From: Chryseolinea soli
GTDB lineage: Bacteria > Bacteroidota > Bacteroidia > Cytophagales > Cyclobacteriaceae
Length of the DNA: 64,000 nt
Assembly: GCF_003589925.1 (NCBI RefSeq)
Contig: NZ_CP032382.1
Span: 2,046,001 to 2,110,000 of the forward strand
Reading direction: 5' to 3'
A program made the position numbers and the translations under genes. The notes beneath the pieces are model-generated. The model made no database searches. It saw only the letters and a program-made list of their open reading frames with translations, and was not told where the DNA came from. Positions 16,807 through 25,904 of the stretch are shown here, piece after piece; position 1 is the stretch's first letter, and each line of letters opens with the position of its first letter.

Positions 16807-19242
16807 TTAAATTCCTTCCGACACAAACACCCGCTTCACCCGCTCGCTGGTGCTGGTTAAGATCTCATAAGATATGGTGTTGATAGAAGCCGCCACCTCC
16901 TGGATGGGCAGTTCCTTTCCAAACACGATCACCTCGTCGCCTTCGCGCGCATCGATGCCGGTGATGTCCACCATGGTCATGTCCATGCACACATTGCCAA
17001 TCACTTTGGCGGGTGCGCCATGCACAAGCACACGCCCCGCGCCACGGCTAAAGGCGCGGCTAAATCCGTCGGCATAGCCAATGGCGATGGTGCCGATGGT
17101 GAGGTCTTTTTCGGCCACACTACGCCTTCCGTAGCCAATGCTTTCGCCTTTGTGGATCTTTTTTATTTGGGAGATGATGGTCTTTAAGGTGGCCACGGGT
17201 TTTAGGGGATGCACTTCGCTGGTCGGATCCACGCCATACAACCCAATGCCTAGCCGCACCATGTCGAATTGCAACTCGGGCAGGCGAAGAATGCCGGGCG
17301 AATTCAAAATGTGATAGAGCGGCCGGTAGCCCAGGGCCTTCGAAATTTGATTTGCCCACGTCTCAAAAGTCTTGCCTTGCGCTCTTGAAAAGTCATCGTG
17401 TGTGGCTTCGTCGGCGCCGGCCAGATGACTAAAAATGGAGGCGACGCGAATTTGCGGGTTGGCCAGCAACAAAGCGATGACCTCGCTCAAATGCGCGGAT
17501 TCAAAACCCAGGCGGTGCATTCCCGTGTCCAGTTTCAAATGGATCTTGCAGGGTTTGCCCTGCAGATAATTTAACAAGGCATGAAAGATCTTGAAGCTAT
17601 AGATCTCCGGCTCCAGGTTCTGGCTGAACAAAATGTCAAAACTTTCTTCGGAGGGATTCATCACCATGATGGGCAGGGTGATGTTGTTCTTTCGCAAGGC
17701 CACGCCTTCGTCGGCGTAGGCCACGCCGAGATAGTCGGCCTGGTGGTACTGTAGTAAATTGGCGATCTCGGTGCTCCCGCTGCCATAGGCGAACGCTTTC
17801 ACCATCACCATGATCTTGGTTGAAGGCCGCAAAGTGGATTTGAAATAATTGAAATTGTGCACCAACGCATTCAGGTCCACTTCCATCACCGTGCCGTGCA
17901 CCTGACGTTGCAAACGCCCCACAATTTTTTCAAAAGCAAAAACGCGCGCCCCTTTCACCAGCACCACTTCCTGCTGGAGCAAATCAAAATCGAATTGCGC
18001 CAAAAAATCTTCCGTCGAAGCATAGAATAATGATCCCGCGGGAAACACGTTTTTATAGCGACTCAGCACAGGCCCCACACCCACAAAAGCGGGAGACCCA
18101 TTTTTGGTCAGCAAGCCGGCGATCTTCTTCACCAGCGCCTCATCTTCCAATCCCGATTCCAGAATGTCGGAAAGGATGACGCGTTTCTTTTTTTTCTGGT
18201 GCTGATGCGCCAGAAATTGCAGCGCGATCTCCAGGCCACCCAGGTCGTTGTTGTAGGTGTCGTCTATGATTTGACTTTGATAAATACCTTCTTTCAACTC
18301 CATGCGCATGGGCACGCCGCGCAGGCTTTGCACGCTTTCGCGGATAAAAGAAAAGGAATAGCCCATCGTCAACAGCAAGGCCACACAATGCAGGCAATTT
18401 TCGACCGACGCCGTGTCGGTGAAGGGAAGCCGGAGGATCTCGGTCTGTTGCTTATAACGGATGGCCCAGGCATTGTCGTGGGGGGTGACCTGCAGGTCGG
18501 ACTCCGGCGACGCGCCCCAGGTGAATGAAGGCAGGCCGCGTCTTAAAAAAATGTCGTGCAGGGTCTTGTGATCGCGGCAATAAATGACGGTTTGGGCATG
18601 GTCGAACAACCTCAATTTCTCCCGGATTTTTTCCTCCCGGTCTTTAAACCCTTCGTCGTGCGCCGAGCCAATGTTGGTGAAGATCCCGATGGTGGGCTGC
18701 ATCACCTGGGCAATTTTTTCCATTTCGCCCGGGCGCGAAATCCCCGCCTCAAAAATCCCCAGTTGATGATGCGCCTGCATCTGCCAAACCGACAACGGCA
18801 CACCTATCTGCGAATTATAGCTACCGGGGTTTTTAACCACCACGCGGTCTTTCGACAACATCTGGAACAACCATTCTTTAATAATGGTCTTGCCGTTGCT
18901 GCCGGTTATGCCAACCACCGGTGTGGAAAATGTGCTGCGGTGAAACGCCGCCAACCGCTGCAGGGCGGTGATGGCCGAATCCACCAAAATGACATTGGCC
19001 TCTCGAAAGACCTCCGGCGACGACAGCGGCCGCTCCACCACAAACTGGCGGATGCCTTGTGCATAAAGGTTCTGCAAATAGTCATGACCGTCGTGACGCT
19101 CGCCGCGGATGGCAAAAAAAATCGTGCCCTCGGCGGCCGAGGCCTTGCGGCTGTCGAGGCTGATGGTGGCGACGGGCGCATCGGAAGAAAATAGAATGTT
19201 CTTCCCCCCGGTAATGGATTCAAGCTGTGAAAAGCGGATCAT
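16807..19242 (-). CDS. bifunctional UDP-N-acetylmuramoyl-tripeptide:D-Ala-D-Ala ligase / alanine racemase
   Basis: An 811-residue fusion of two peptidoglycan enzymes. Residues about 1-450 are MurF, which adds D-Ala-D-Ala to UDP-MurNAc-tripeptide; the Mur-ligase ATP loop is GITGSNGKT (111-119). Residues about 455-811 are a PLP-dependent alanine racemase: the PLP lysine is Lys482 in MVKAFAYGSG, with LGIGLYGVDP and DMTMVDITG later. The ligase half lacks the usual E. coli MurF spacing in places but keeps its core motifs. The fusion is an established arrangement in Bacteroidota and couples supply of D-Ala to its use. The gene starts three bases after csaA. A hairpin terminator follows. Confidence 0.95.
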   Translation of the reverse strand: MIRFSQLESITGGKNILFSSDAPVATISLDSRKASAAEGTIFFAIRGERHDGHDYLQNLYAQGIRQFVVERPLSSPEVFREANVILVDSAITALQRLAAFHRSTFSTPVVGITGSNGKTIIKEWLFQMLSKDRVVVKNPGSYNSQIGVPLSVWQMQAHHQLGIFEAGISRPGEMEKIAQVMQPTIGIFTNIGSAHDEGFKDREEKIREKLRLFDHAQTVIYCRDHKTLHDIFLRRGLPSFTWGASPESDLQVTPHDNAWAIRYKQQTEILRLPFTDTASVENCLHCVALLLTMGYSFSFIRESVQSLRGVPMRMELKEGIYQSQIIDDTYNNDLGGLEIALQFLAHQHQKKKKRVILSDILESGLEDEALVKKIAGLLTKNGSPAFVGVGPVLSRYKNVFPAGSLFYASTEDFLAQFDFDLLQQEVVLVKGARVFAFEKIVGRLQRQVHGTVMEVDLNALVHNFNYFKSTLRPSTKIMVMVKAFAYGSGSTEIANLLQYHQADYLGVAYADEGVALRKNNITLPIMVMNPSEESFDILFSQNLEPEIYSFKIFHALLNYLQGKPCKIHLKLDTGMHRLGFESAHLSEVIALLLANPQIRVASIFSHLAGADEATHDDFSRAQGKTFETWANQISKALGYRPLYHILNSPGILRLPELQFDMVRLGIGLYGVDPTSEVHPLKPVATLKTIISQIKKIHKGESIGYGRRSVAEKDLTIGTIAIGYADGFSRAFSRGAGRVLVHGAPAKVIGNVCMDMTMVDITGIDAREGDEVIVFGKELPIQEVAASINTISYEILTSTSERVKRVFVSEGI

Positions 19243-19245
19243 GGA

Positions 19246-19587
19246 TCAGAAAAGGCGCGCCCCGTTGGGCACTTTTTTATCGATACTACTCAGCACCACA
19301 AAATTCTCCTCGTCGGGAAAACCCGTCACCAACACCTCAGAAACGAAGGTGGCAATTTGGCGCGGTGCAAAATTAACTACACATATTACCTGCCTTCCCA
19401 CGAGCGTCTCGGGCGAATAATGCTTCGCGATTTGGGCGCTGGATTTTTTTATACCCAGCTCGCCCAGGTCAACCCACAGTTTGATAGCAGGTTTTTTGGC
19501 CTCGGGGAAGGGTTCGGCCTTCACAATGGTGCCGGCGCGCAGGTCTACCTTCGTAAAATCATCCCACTGTATGGTTGGTGAAAGCAT
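19246..19587 (-). CDS. csaA: CsaA-type tRNA-binding domain protein
   Basis: A 113-residue single OB-fold protein of the EMAP-II/CsaA type. Characteristic segments are [24 protein letters not shown] and the later [30 protein letters not shown]. In Bacillus CsaA is a secretion-related chaperone; the fold is known for binding tRNA. Here it stands three bases upstream of murF/alr and is probably co-transcribed; no functional link between the two is established. Confidence 0.9.
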   Translation of the reverse strand: MLSPTIQWDDFTKVDLRAGTIVKAEPFPEAKKPAIKLWVDLGELGIKKSSAQIAKHYSPETLVGRQVICVVNFAPRQIATFVSEVLVTGFPDEENFVVLSSIDKKVPNGARLF

Positions 19588-19683
19588 GCGTTTAGGGGTT
19601 AAAAAGTGTACAAAAACATAAAATTGCTTACATCAAGCCAAATTCCATACTGTTGCAATACCAAAGAACTGGGAATGACCGTT

Positions 19684-19691
19684 TAATTTTG
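19684..19691 (+). promoter_or_regulatory. candidate upstream -7 element for the 129-residue exported protein
   Basis: TAATTTTG matches TAnnTTTG 57 bases before the ATG at 19749. A second box lies at 19734, so two starts of transcription are possible. Confidence 0.4.
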
Positions 19692-19733
19692 TACTTTTCA
19701 GAAACAAAAAATTAAATTCTGGTGTTCCTGCAT

Positions 19734-19741
19734 TAGTTTTG
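19734..19741 (+). promoter_or_regulatory. candidate proximal -7 element, possibly leaderless start
   Basis: TAGTTTTG matches TAnnTTTG and ends only seven bases before the ATG at 19749. If used, the mRNA would have almost no leader. Confidence 0.4.
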
Positions 19742-19748
19742 CAAAACC

Positions 19749-20138
19749 ATGAAGATAAAACTTCATTATATCTTGTTTGCGATAAGCCTAAGCCTGGTAT
19801 CCCTACTGGGTACGAATACGGCGCACGCCCAAGATAACACCTTCCCCGCCCTGGACGCCGGCACCTACGACGCAGAAGCTGCCGAAAAAGAAAGAGACAA
19901 GGTCATCTACTCTTCCTCCTCCAGCGAGATGGAACCCCAAGCCATCCACAAACTCCAGACACCGGCCGTAAAAGACTCGTTAGCCAACCGCAATAACGCG
20001 CATCGCACCGTCAAGAATGCGTCAGAAAGCGGAAAAAACGCCAATAAGCCTTCTTCCCACAGCGACGACTCAGTGCTCTCCTTCAATTTCCTCTATTATC
20101 TTTTTGAGAAATATAAACTTCAGGATATAGTAGACTGA
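19749..20138 (+). CDS. small exported protein of unknown function upstream of a TonB receptor
   Basis: The 129-residue product has a clear type I signal peptide (residues 1-27, cleavage after AHA). The mature part is hydrophilic and low-complexity, with a serine run, many Asn/Lys/Ser residues, and a more hydrophobic end VLSFNFLYYLFEKYKLQDIVD. No family was recognised. The gene lies 43 bases upstream of a TonB-dependent receptor gene in the same direction, so it may be co-expressed with it. The aromatic C-terminal segment might contact a membrane or partner (inference). Confidence 0.7.
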   Translation: MKIKLHYILFAISLSLVSLLGTNTAHAQDNTFPALDAGTYDAEAAEKERDKVIYSSSSSEMEPQAIHKLQTPAVKDSLANRNNAHRTVKNASESGKNANKPSSHSDDSVLSFNFLYYLFEKYKLQDIVD

Positions 20139-20181
20139 GGTTTTTTGCTTTCCATTCGCTTATTTGCAACCTTGTTGCAAA

Positions 20182-22575
20182 ATGAGGACTTCCATTAAAA
20201 TTTTAATTTTTCTGACCGCTTTGCTCGCCATCCAGGCAAAAGCGCAGCAGCCGTGTGACCTTGTGCTTTCGGGGACGATCGCGTCCAAGGAAGGGGAGCC
20301 ATTGCCGGGGGCCGCTGTTTTTATTTCGGGGTCGGAAAAGGGAGTCGTCACCGATGTGGATGGCCATTATCACATGGCTGGACTTTGCGCCGGGAAATAT
20401 ACCGTCACCATAAAATTTCTGGGCTATAGAGACCAACAGCAATCCATCAATCTAAAAGCTTCACAGGATTTGAAGATCGAACTCGAAGAAGAGGATGAAA
20501 TGCTGCAAGAGGTGGTGATCGAAGACAAGTTCAAAACCGAGAACGAAACGCAAAGTATCTCTGTGTTAAGCGGCAAAACGCTGGACGAAGCGAAAGGCAG
20601 ATCTTTTGGCGAGGTGTTGCGCGAAATGCCGGGTGTAAATTCCATTCAAACCGGTCCCACCATTTTCAAACCCGTGATCCACGGCGTGCACAGCCAACGG
20701 ATATTGATCCTCAACAATGGCATTCGCCACGAAGGCCAACAGTGGGGAGCGGAGCACGCACCGGAAATCGATCCGTTTATTGCTTCCAATATTGTCGTGA
20801 TCAAGGATGCGGGGGCCATTAAATATGGTACCGATGCCTTGGGCGGTGTGATCCTGGTCAATCCCGCCCCGCTTCCCATAGACGCCACGTTGGGGGGCGA
20901 GTGGAACATGATCGCCAATTCCAACGGCCGTTCGGGAACAGCATCAGGCATGTTGCAGGGAGGTTCGAAAAAATGGGATGGCTTTGGGTGGCGAGTGCAG
21001 GGCACGGCAAAAAAAGGAGGCGATTTTCATGCACCGGATTACGTGTTGTCGAATACCGGTTTTAATGAGTTGAATTATTCCGCTGCCGCGGGATATCATA
21101 AAAAGAAAAATGGGATCGAAGCGTTCTATAGCCACTTCAAAAGTAATCTGGGCATCCTGAGGGGCTCCGTCGTAGGGAGTGTGCAAGATCTGGAAAATGC
21201 ACTCGAGCGTGAGCCACCTCAAAATACGCAAGACTTCACGTATCAAATCAACAATCCGCGTCAAGAGGTAAGTCACGATCTGCTCAAACTGAACGGTGAG
21301 CATGTGGAAGGAAAAAATACATACCGCTTTCAATACGGGTTGCAAATCAACAAACGAAAGGAATTCGATGTGCGCCTGGGCAATTTGAATGATATTCCTT
21401 CCATCAACCTAAAATTGTATACGCATACGCTCGACCTCGAATGGCTGCACGCGGGAACGAAGACCGAACGCAGCGTGGGTTTGAATGGCATGTTGCAGGA
21501 CAACAACAATATCTATGGAACGCAACGCATTCCGTTCATTCCCAATTTCACGAGTACATCAGCGGGTGCCTTCCTCGTTGAAAAATTCCATGCCGGCGCC
21601 TGGACGATCGATGCGGGGTGGCGATATGATTTCAAACATTATGATGTGTCAGGGTTTGACTATAAAAATGCTCCGTATCACAGCCAGCTCAATTTTCACA
21701 GCATGACGGGTACCCTGGGCGTGAACCGGCGCATAGGCAAATACATGCAATTCGTGACATCGGTAGGGAGCGCATGGCGGCCTCCGCATGTGGCCGAGCT
21801 CTATAGTTTTGGGCGGCACCAAAGTGCAGGCGCTGTTGAATACGGATTGCTTTTGGGTGGCAATGAGGGAGTGCTCGATATAAATAAAACGGACTACAGA
21901 AACGAGAACGCGTTGAAATGGGTGGCCACCTGGCATTACGATCGCGAAAAAATATCGGTGGAGGCATCGGGGTACTATAACTACATCTTCAACTATATCT
22001 ATTTAAAACCGTCGGGCATCACGCAAACCTTCACCGGCCCTACGCCCTATTTCAACTACCGACAAACCGACGCCTCGTTTTTAGGTGCTGACCTTTCGGC
22101 ATTTTACTGGCTGTATACATCGTTAAAACTTACGGCAAGGGCTTCGCTGCTCCGGGCGACCGATGAAACGAATCACGACTACCTGGTTTTCATTCCTTCC
22201 AATCGGTACGAACTGGGTCTGCGCTACGAAAAAGCGCAGCACAAAAGCTGGAAAAATTTTTATGCCGACTTGCGTCTGAAATATGTGGCGAGACAAAATC
22301 GTGCGCCGCAATATATGTCGTTGCAGCAGATCCAGGCCTTGGAAGATGCGGGCCAGCCCATTCCGAATTTCGACTTTATGGCGGCACCGGATGGCTATTT
22401 TCTCTGTGGTTTCTCCACGGGCATCTCGCATGCTTTTGGTGCTTCGCGCATGGATCTGAAAATTGGCGTCGACAATATGTTGAAAACCAGCTACCGCGAA
22501 TACACCAACCGCATGAAATATTATGCCGACGACCTGGGCCGGAATTTTACGGTAGGAGTGAAATATATCTTTTAG
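20182..22575 (+). CDS. TonB-dependent outer-membrane receptor with N-terminal carboxypeptidase-like domain
   Basis: A 797-residue receptor. After a signal peptide (MRTSIKILIFLTALLA...AQ, about 22 residues) comes a CarboxypepD_reg-like beta-sandwich (about 28-105; GEPLPGAAVFISGSEKGVVTDVDGHY is split over its start), then a plug domain with LNNGIRHEGQQWGAEHAPEI and IKYGTDALGGVILV, and a beta-barrel ending in the aromatic VGVKYIF. It would import a ligand using TonB energy; the ligand is not readable but the plug resembles metal-chelate receptors. ATG at 20182 is preferred over an upstream in-frame TTG because it gives a clean signal peptide. Confidence 0.92.
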   Translation: MRTSIKILIFLTALLAIQAKAQQPCDLVLSGTIASKEGEPLPGAAVFISGSEKGVVTDVDGHYHMAGLCAGKYTVTIKFLGYRDQQQSINLKASQDLKIELEEEDEMLQEVVIEDKFKTENETQSISVLSGKTLDEAKGRSFGEVLREMPGVNSIQTGPTIFKPVIHGVHSQRILILNNGIRHEGQQWGAEHAPEIDPFIASNIVVIKDAGAIKYGTDALGGVILVNPAPLPIDATLGGEWNMIANSNGRSGTASGMLQGGSKKWDGFGWRVQGTAKKGGDFHAPDYVLSNTGFNELNYSAAAGYHKKKNGIEAFYSHFKSNLGILRGSVVGSVQDLENALEREPPQNTQDFTYQINNPRQEVSHDLLKLNGEHVEGKNTYRFQYGLQINKRKEFDVRLGNLNDIPSINLKLYTHTLDLEWLHAGTKTERSVGLNGMLQDNNNIYGTQRIPFIPNFTSTSAGAFLVEKFHAGAWTIDAGWRYDFKHYDVSGFDYKNAPYHSQLNFHSMTGTLGVNRRIGKYMQFVTSVGSAWRPPHVAELYSFGRHQSAGAVEYGLLLGGNEGVLDINKTDYRNENALKWVATWHYDREKISVEASGYYNYIFNYIYLKPSGITQTFTGPTPYFNYRQTDASFLGADLSAFYWLYTSLKLTARASLLRATDETNHDYLVFIPSNRYELGLRYEKAQHKSWKNFYADLRLKYVARQNRAPQYMSLQQIQALEDAGQPIPNFDFMAAPDGYFLCGFSTGISHAFGASRMDLKIGVDNMLKTSYREYTNRMKYYADDLGRNFTVGVKYIF

Positions 22576-22584
22576 GAGAGCGGC

Positions 22585-23328
22585 CTACGATTCCTTTTTC
22601 ACCAGGAATTGCTCCAGGTCTTTCAGGTTGAGGAATCCTTCATAGTAGGCCTTGCCAAAAATAACGGCAAAGATGCCCATGTCATTCAAGCGCTTGATAT
22701 CGTCCACGCCGCGCACGCCGCCGCTGGCGAGAACACATATTTCAGGAAATTTTTGGATGATCTCTTCGTAGAATTCGAAGGCCGGTCCTTCCAACACGCC
22801 GTCGTGCGACACGTCGGTGGATTTTACATATTTCAATCCGCGGGAATAAAAATATTCGAGGTGTTCGAAGAGCGTGAGTTGGGAACGGTTTTGCCAGCCG
22901 CGGAACAGCAGTTGCTTGGTGGTGCGGTCGACCACGTCGGCACCCAGTGTCATTTTTTCGCGGCCGTAGGAAATGATCCAGGAAGCGAAAAGTTCGGGGT
23001 CGGTCACAGCTATACTGGCGGCCGTGATGTAGTCTGCGCCAAATTCGTAGGCCTTGCTGATGTCGCCGTCGGTAGAGATGCCGCCGGTGAAATCTACTTT
23101 GAGGTCGGTGTAGCCGGCCACGGCTTCCAGCACATGCCAGTTGACGGGGCTTCCTTTTTCGGCGCCATCGAGGTCGACCAGGTGAACCACTTCAATGCCA
23201 TGGTCTTCGAAACGCTTGGCCAGGTCCAGCGGATTTTCGTTGTACGCTTTTTCGCTCGACGGATCGCCTTTTCGCATCTTCACTACTTTACCTTTGCGGA
23301 TGGCTATGGACGGAATTACCTGTATCAT
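22585..23328 (-). CDS. HisA-like TIM-barrel protein lacking one catalytic Asp
   Basis: A 247-residue phosphate-binding TIM barrel of the HisA/HisF family. HisA isomerises ProFAR to PRFAR in histidine synthesis. Similarity covers the whole length: VHLVDLDGA (about 48-56), GADVVD with Asp131 (second catalytic Asp kept), KSTDVSHDG, and phosphate loops TGGI (81-84) and SGGV (202-205). The first catalytic Asp, in IIPAIDL of ordinary HisA, is Ala9 here (VIPSIAIRKG). The gene stands alone, with no other his gene in the window, so it may be a paralogue with changed function rather than the histidine enzyme. Identification of the fold is secure; activity is uncertain. Confidence 0.8.
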   Translation of the reverse strand: MIQVIPSIAIRKGKVVKMRKGDPSSEKAYNENPLDLAKRFEDHGIEVVHLVDLDGAEKGSPVNWHVLEAVAGYTDLKVDFTGGISTDGDISKAYEFGADYITAASIAVTDPELFASWIISYGREKMTLGADVVDRTTKQLLFRGWQNRSQLTLFEHLEYFYSRGLKYVKSTDVSHDGVLEGPAFEFYEEIIQKFPEICVLASGGVRGVDDIKRLNDMGIFAVIFGKAYYEGFLNLKDLEQFLVKKES

Positions 23329-23489
23329 GGGCCGGAATTAGAACTTGAATTATGCAACTACCAAGGTACGGTGCAAATCCGAAAAACCTTTTGGGGCTGC
23401 TGAAAATCTGAAAATATTTCAGGTCCGTCGTGCGAACCCGCGCCCTTGGTAAAGAATTCGCTACTTTTAATTGTCCATACTGCGACCCT

Positions 23490-25073
23490 ATGAAAAAATT
23501 GATCGGCATGCTTTTGCTTCTGGCCCTTCCCGCGGCCACACTCTGGGCCCAGGCCAAAACACGGCGACTTCCCGGAATTATCAACCACCCTTCGCTGAAC
23601 CTGTTCGATCCCTACATCAGCCACGACGGCAATGCGCTCCTGTTTATTTCCGACAACGGCGAAGACGGCGCGCTCACGCTTTCCTACACCTCGCGCGAAA
23701 ACGACTGGACAGAACCCGTGACCATTCCAAAAAACATAAATCACCGCCTTGTCTACCTGCGCGGATTCGGGCTCAATGCCGATGGAAAAAAACTATTCTA
23801 CACCTCCACGAAGTCGCCTGTCGTGGGTGGCTACGACATCATGGTCAGCGAACTGAAAGGCACCACGTGGGCCGAGCCTCAAAACCTGATGCTGCCCGTG
23901 AACACAAAATCCAACGAAGGCTGTCCCTCCATCAGCGCCGACGAGACCACGTTGTATTTTATGCGGTGCGAAAAAATGGACCAAAGCAAAGCCGATGGCT
24001 GCAAACTTTTTTATTCGAAGAAAATCAATGGACAGTGGGGCGAACCCGTAGAGCTCCCCGCCAACATCAACACCGGCAACTCCCAAACGCCGCGCATCAT
24101 GGCCGACGGTGAAACCCTGATCTTTTCGTCCAACAAAATGGCAAGCTCCAAAGGCGGCATGGACCTTTACCTGACGCGACTCGTCAATGGAAAATGGTCT
24201 GACCCTGTGCCGATGGATTTTGTGAACACCGAAAAGGACGATCAGTTTGTGAGCGTCGCTGCCTTGGGAAGATATTTATTGAAAGAAGCACCCGGCCCGC
24301 GAAAGAATAGCGAGATCGTAGAATTCCTCATTCCGCAAGAACTTCGGCCAAAAGGCATGATGAAAGTGGAGGGCAAAATAACAGACGCTGCCAACGCACC
24401 CACGGCGGCCTACATCGACATCACCGACCTCGATCAAAACAAGCGCGTGTACAGCGGAAGACCGCTTGCCGATGGATCTTATCAAGTATACCTGCGGGAG
24501 GGTAGTCACTATGAATTGTCGATCGACCCCGAGCAAAGCAACATCACCTACTTCACCAAACGTTTTGATCTGACGACCGATAAAACACCACAGAAAGAAA
24601 AAGTTAACGTGACCCTGAAACAACCTGCGGCCGGCGATGAACTTGTGTTGGATGCCGTCACCTTTAAACCCAACAGCAGCGAATTCGAAGCGTCGTCGAT
24701 GACGGCCTTGAAAAAATTGACACGTCTCGTAAAGGCAAACCCGTCATTGAAATTTGAGATCCAGGTGATGCTGAAAGGCTATCAGCAAGACACGGTGAAA
24801 AGCGACCCGGACCTGACGGAAATGATCATCGACTCGGTAGCTACTCAAGTTACCGCTACTGATAGCCTGGGGCAGCTCTATCAAAAAGAAGTGATGATCG
24901 CGCGGACCACGTATCACAACGACCGCACACCGCTGGAGGCCCAGCAGATCACGGACTACCTGATCGCGCAAGGCGCTGATGCCGGAAAGCTCACCATGTT
25001 TGTGAACGCCATCCCGGCAGCGCCGGAAGAACCTAAGAAACTTACGGTAAAGGCAGTGGCGAGGGCCAAGTAG
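23490..25073 (+). CDS. exported beta-propeller (PD40) protein with degenerate OmpA-like C-terminus
   Basis: A 527-residue protein with a signal peptide (MKKLIGMLLLLALPAATLWA). Residues about 25-280 hold WD40/PD40-type blades recognisable by ISHDGNALLFISD, LNADGKKLFYTS, ISADETTLYFMR and IMADGETLIFSS. A carboxypeptidase-like beta domain follows (about 300-375). The end resembles OmpA: FKPNSSEFEASSMTALKKL and later EAQQITDYLIAQGADAGKLT, but about 45 residues are inserted and the Asp and Arg that grip peptidoglycan are not in place. It is likely periplasmic or outer-membrane associated, as in type IX-secretion and gliding-related PorE-like proteins; peptidoglycan binding is doubtful. Confidence 0.8.
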   Translation: MKKLIGMLLLLALPAATLWAQAKTRRLPGIINHPSLNLFDPYISHDGNALLFISDNGEDGALTLSYTSRENDWTEPVTIPKNINHRLVYLRGFGLNADGKKLFYTSTKSPVVGGYDIMVSELKGTTWAEPQNLMLPVNTKSNEGCPSISADETTLYFMRCEKMDQSKADGCKLFYSKKINGQWGEPVELPANINTGNSQTPRIMADGETLIFSSNKMASSKGGMDLYLTRLVNGKWSDPVPMDFVNTEKDDQFVSVAALGRYLLKEAPGPRKNSEIVEFLIPQELRPKGMMKVEGKITDAANAPTAAYIDITDLDQNKRVYSGRPLADGSYQVYLREGSHYELSIDPEQSNITYFTKRFDLTTDKTPQKEKVNVTLKQPAAGDELVLDAVTFKPNSSEFEASSMTALKKLTRLVKANPSLKFEIQVMLKGYQQDTVKSDPDLTEMIIDSVATQVTATDSLGQLYQKEVMIARTTYHNDRTPLEAQQITDYLIAQGADAGKLTMFVNAIPAAPEEPKKLTVKAVARAK

Positions 25074-25076
25074 AGT

Positions 25077-25631
25077 TTATTGCCAGAAGGGCACGGCCAC
25101 CAGGGTCTTGTCCCAGATGAGCACCATTTCGGCCTCCGCGCCGGTTTTTTCGAATGAGATGGTGAATTGCTCAAATTCACGCTCGCTCTGAACGGAGTGA
25201 ACATCAAGCTTGAGCACGTCTTTTTCCGGGTCGCGGTTGGCTTCGCCGCCGGGGCCAATGCCCCACTGACCGTATTCGGAATTGAAAATGATGGTCCATG
25301 TTTCTTCCCCTGGGATGGTCCAAAGGCTGTATTTGCCTTTTTTCAGTTTTTGATTTTCAAATTCAATGTCTTTGTTGGTCTCGAAGGTAGTGGCCTCGTT
25401 GGCGCCGGTGCGCCAAACTTTGCCATAGGGCACCAGTGAGCCGAAGATCTGCCGTCCTTTTTTGTAGGGGCGATTATAGAACACCTTGATTTCCAGTGCG
25501 TCCTGTTTAAAAACCGTTTCTTCTTCGGGGCTGAACGACTTGGTGTGCTTTTTCAGGAAGTAGTTGGTGACGACTCCCAAAATGATCAAAATGGTCACGG
25601 CGATACCAGCTATGACGAGAAACTTTTTCAT
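25077..25631 (-). CDS. DUF2911 domain protein
   Basis: A 184-residue protein with an N-terminal membrane anchor or uncleaved signal (residues about 4-25) and a beta-rich domain. The DUF2911 signature is visible as GSLVPYGKVWRTGANEATTF followed by LKKGKYSLWTIPGEETWTIIF and YGQWG. The family is widespread in Bacteroidota and has no known function. It converges with the preceding gene, leaving three bases between them. Confidence 0.85.
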   Translation of the reverse strand: MKKFLVIAGIAVTILIILGVVTNYFLKKHTKSFSPEEETVFKQDALEIKVFYNRPYKKGRQIFGSLVPYGKVWRTGANEATTFETNKDIEFENQKLKKGKYSLWTIPGEETWTIIFNSEYGQWGIGPGGEANRDPEKDVLKLDVHSVQSEREFEQFTISFEKTGAEAEMVLIWDKTLVAVPFWQ

Positions 25632-25752
25632 GGGTCTCAGGGGTTGAGTACGCTTTTTTAAATCGAGGTTAACAAGCTAAACAATTTTATGACGCATTGT
25701 TTAAAAATTAATGTCTTTGGGCCTATTTTTACGCTTCTAAAAATAATTGGTT

Positions 25753-25872
25753 ATGGACTTATCATGGTGGCCTTTCTTTGTAGTGATTGCTCTTTTTATC
25801 CTCGCCATTATGGCACCTTGGATTTTCCCCAATAAAATGGTGAGCAAGAACAAGCACGACAACAAGTTTTAG
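25753..25872 (+). CDS. 39-residue single-span membrane microprotein
   Basis: The short frame encodes MDLSWWPFFVVIALF..., one hydrophobic helix of about 20 residues beginning after two tryptophans, then a basic tail PNKMVSKNKHDNKF. This gives a clear N-out/C-in positive-inside topology. It lies alone between a divergent gene and the TIGR00730 gene 32 bases downstream, with which it may be co-transcribed. A near-match -7 box (TATTTTTA, 25724-25731) with a TTG 24 bases before it is present. Small membrane proteins of this size often modulate a larger complex; no partner is known. Confidence 0.6.
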   Translation: MDLSWWPFFVVIALFILAIMAPWIFPNKMVSKNKHDNKF

Positions 25873-25904
25873 TCGGCACAACGTACTCCTCCCCCAAAAG
25901 TGTT

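Noticed and set aside
16645..16860. 71-residue frame between SDR and murF/alr
   Set aside because: It runs through the terminator hairpin and overlaps the murF/alr end; no family or promoter support.
16807..19242. MurF-Alr fusion as a sequencing artefact
   Set aside because: The frame is continuous with intact motifs in both halves, and the same fusion is known in Bacteroidota.
22609..23403. Plus-strand frame opposite the HisA-like gene
   Set aside because: Shadow frame with no recognisable features, fully opposite a conserved barrel.
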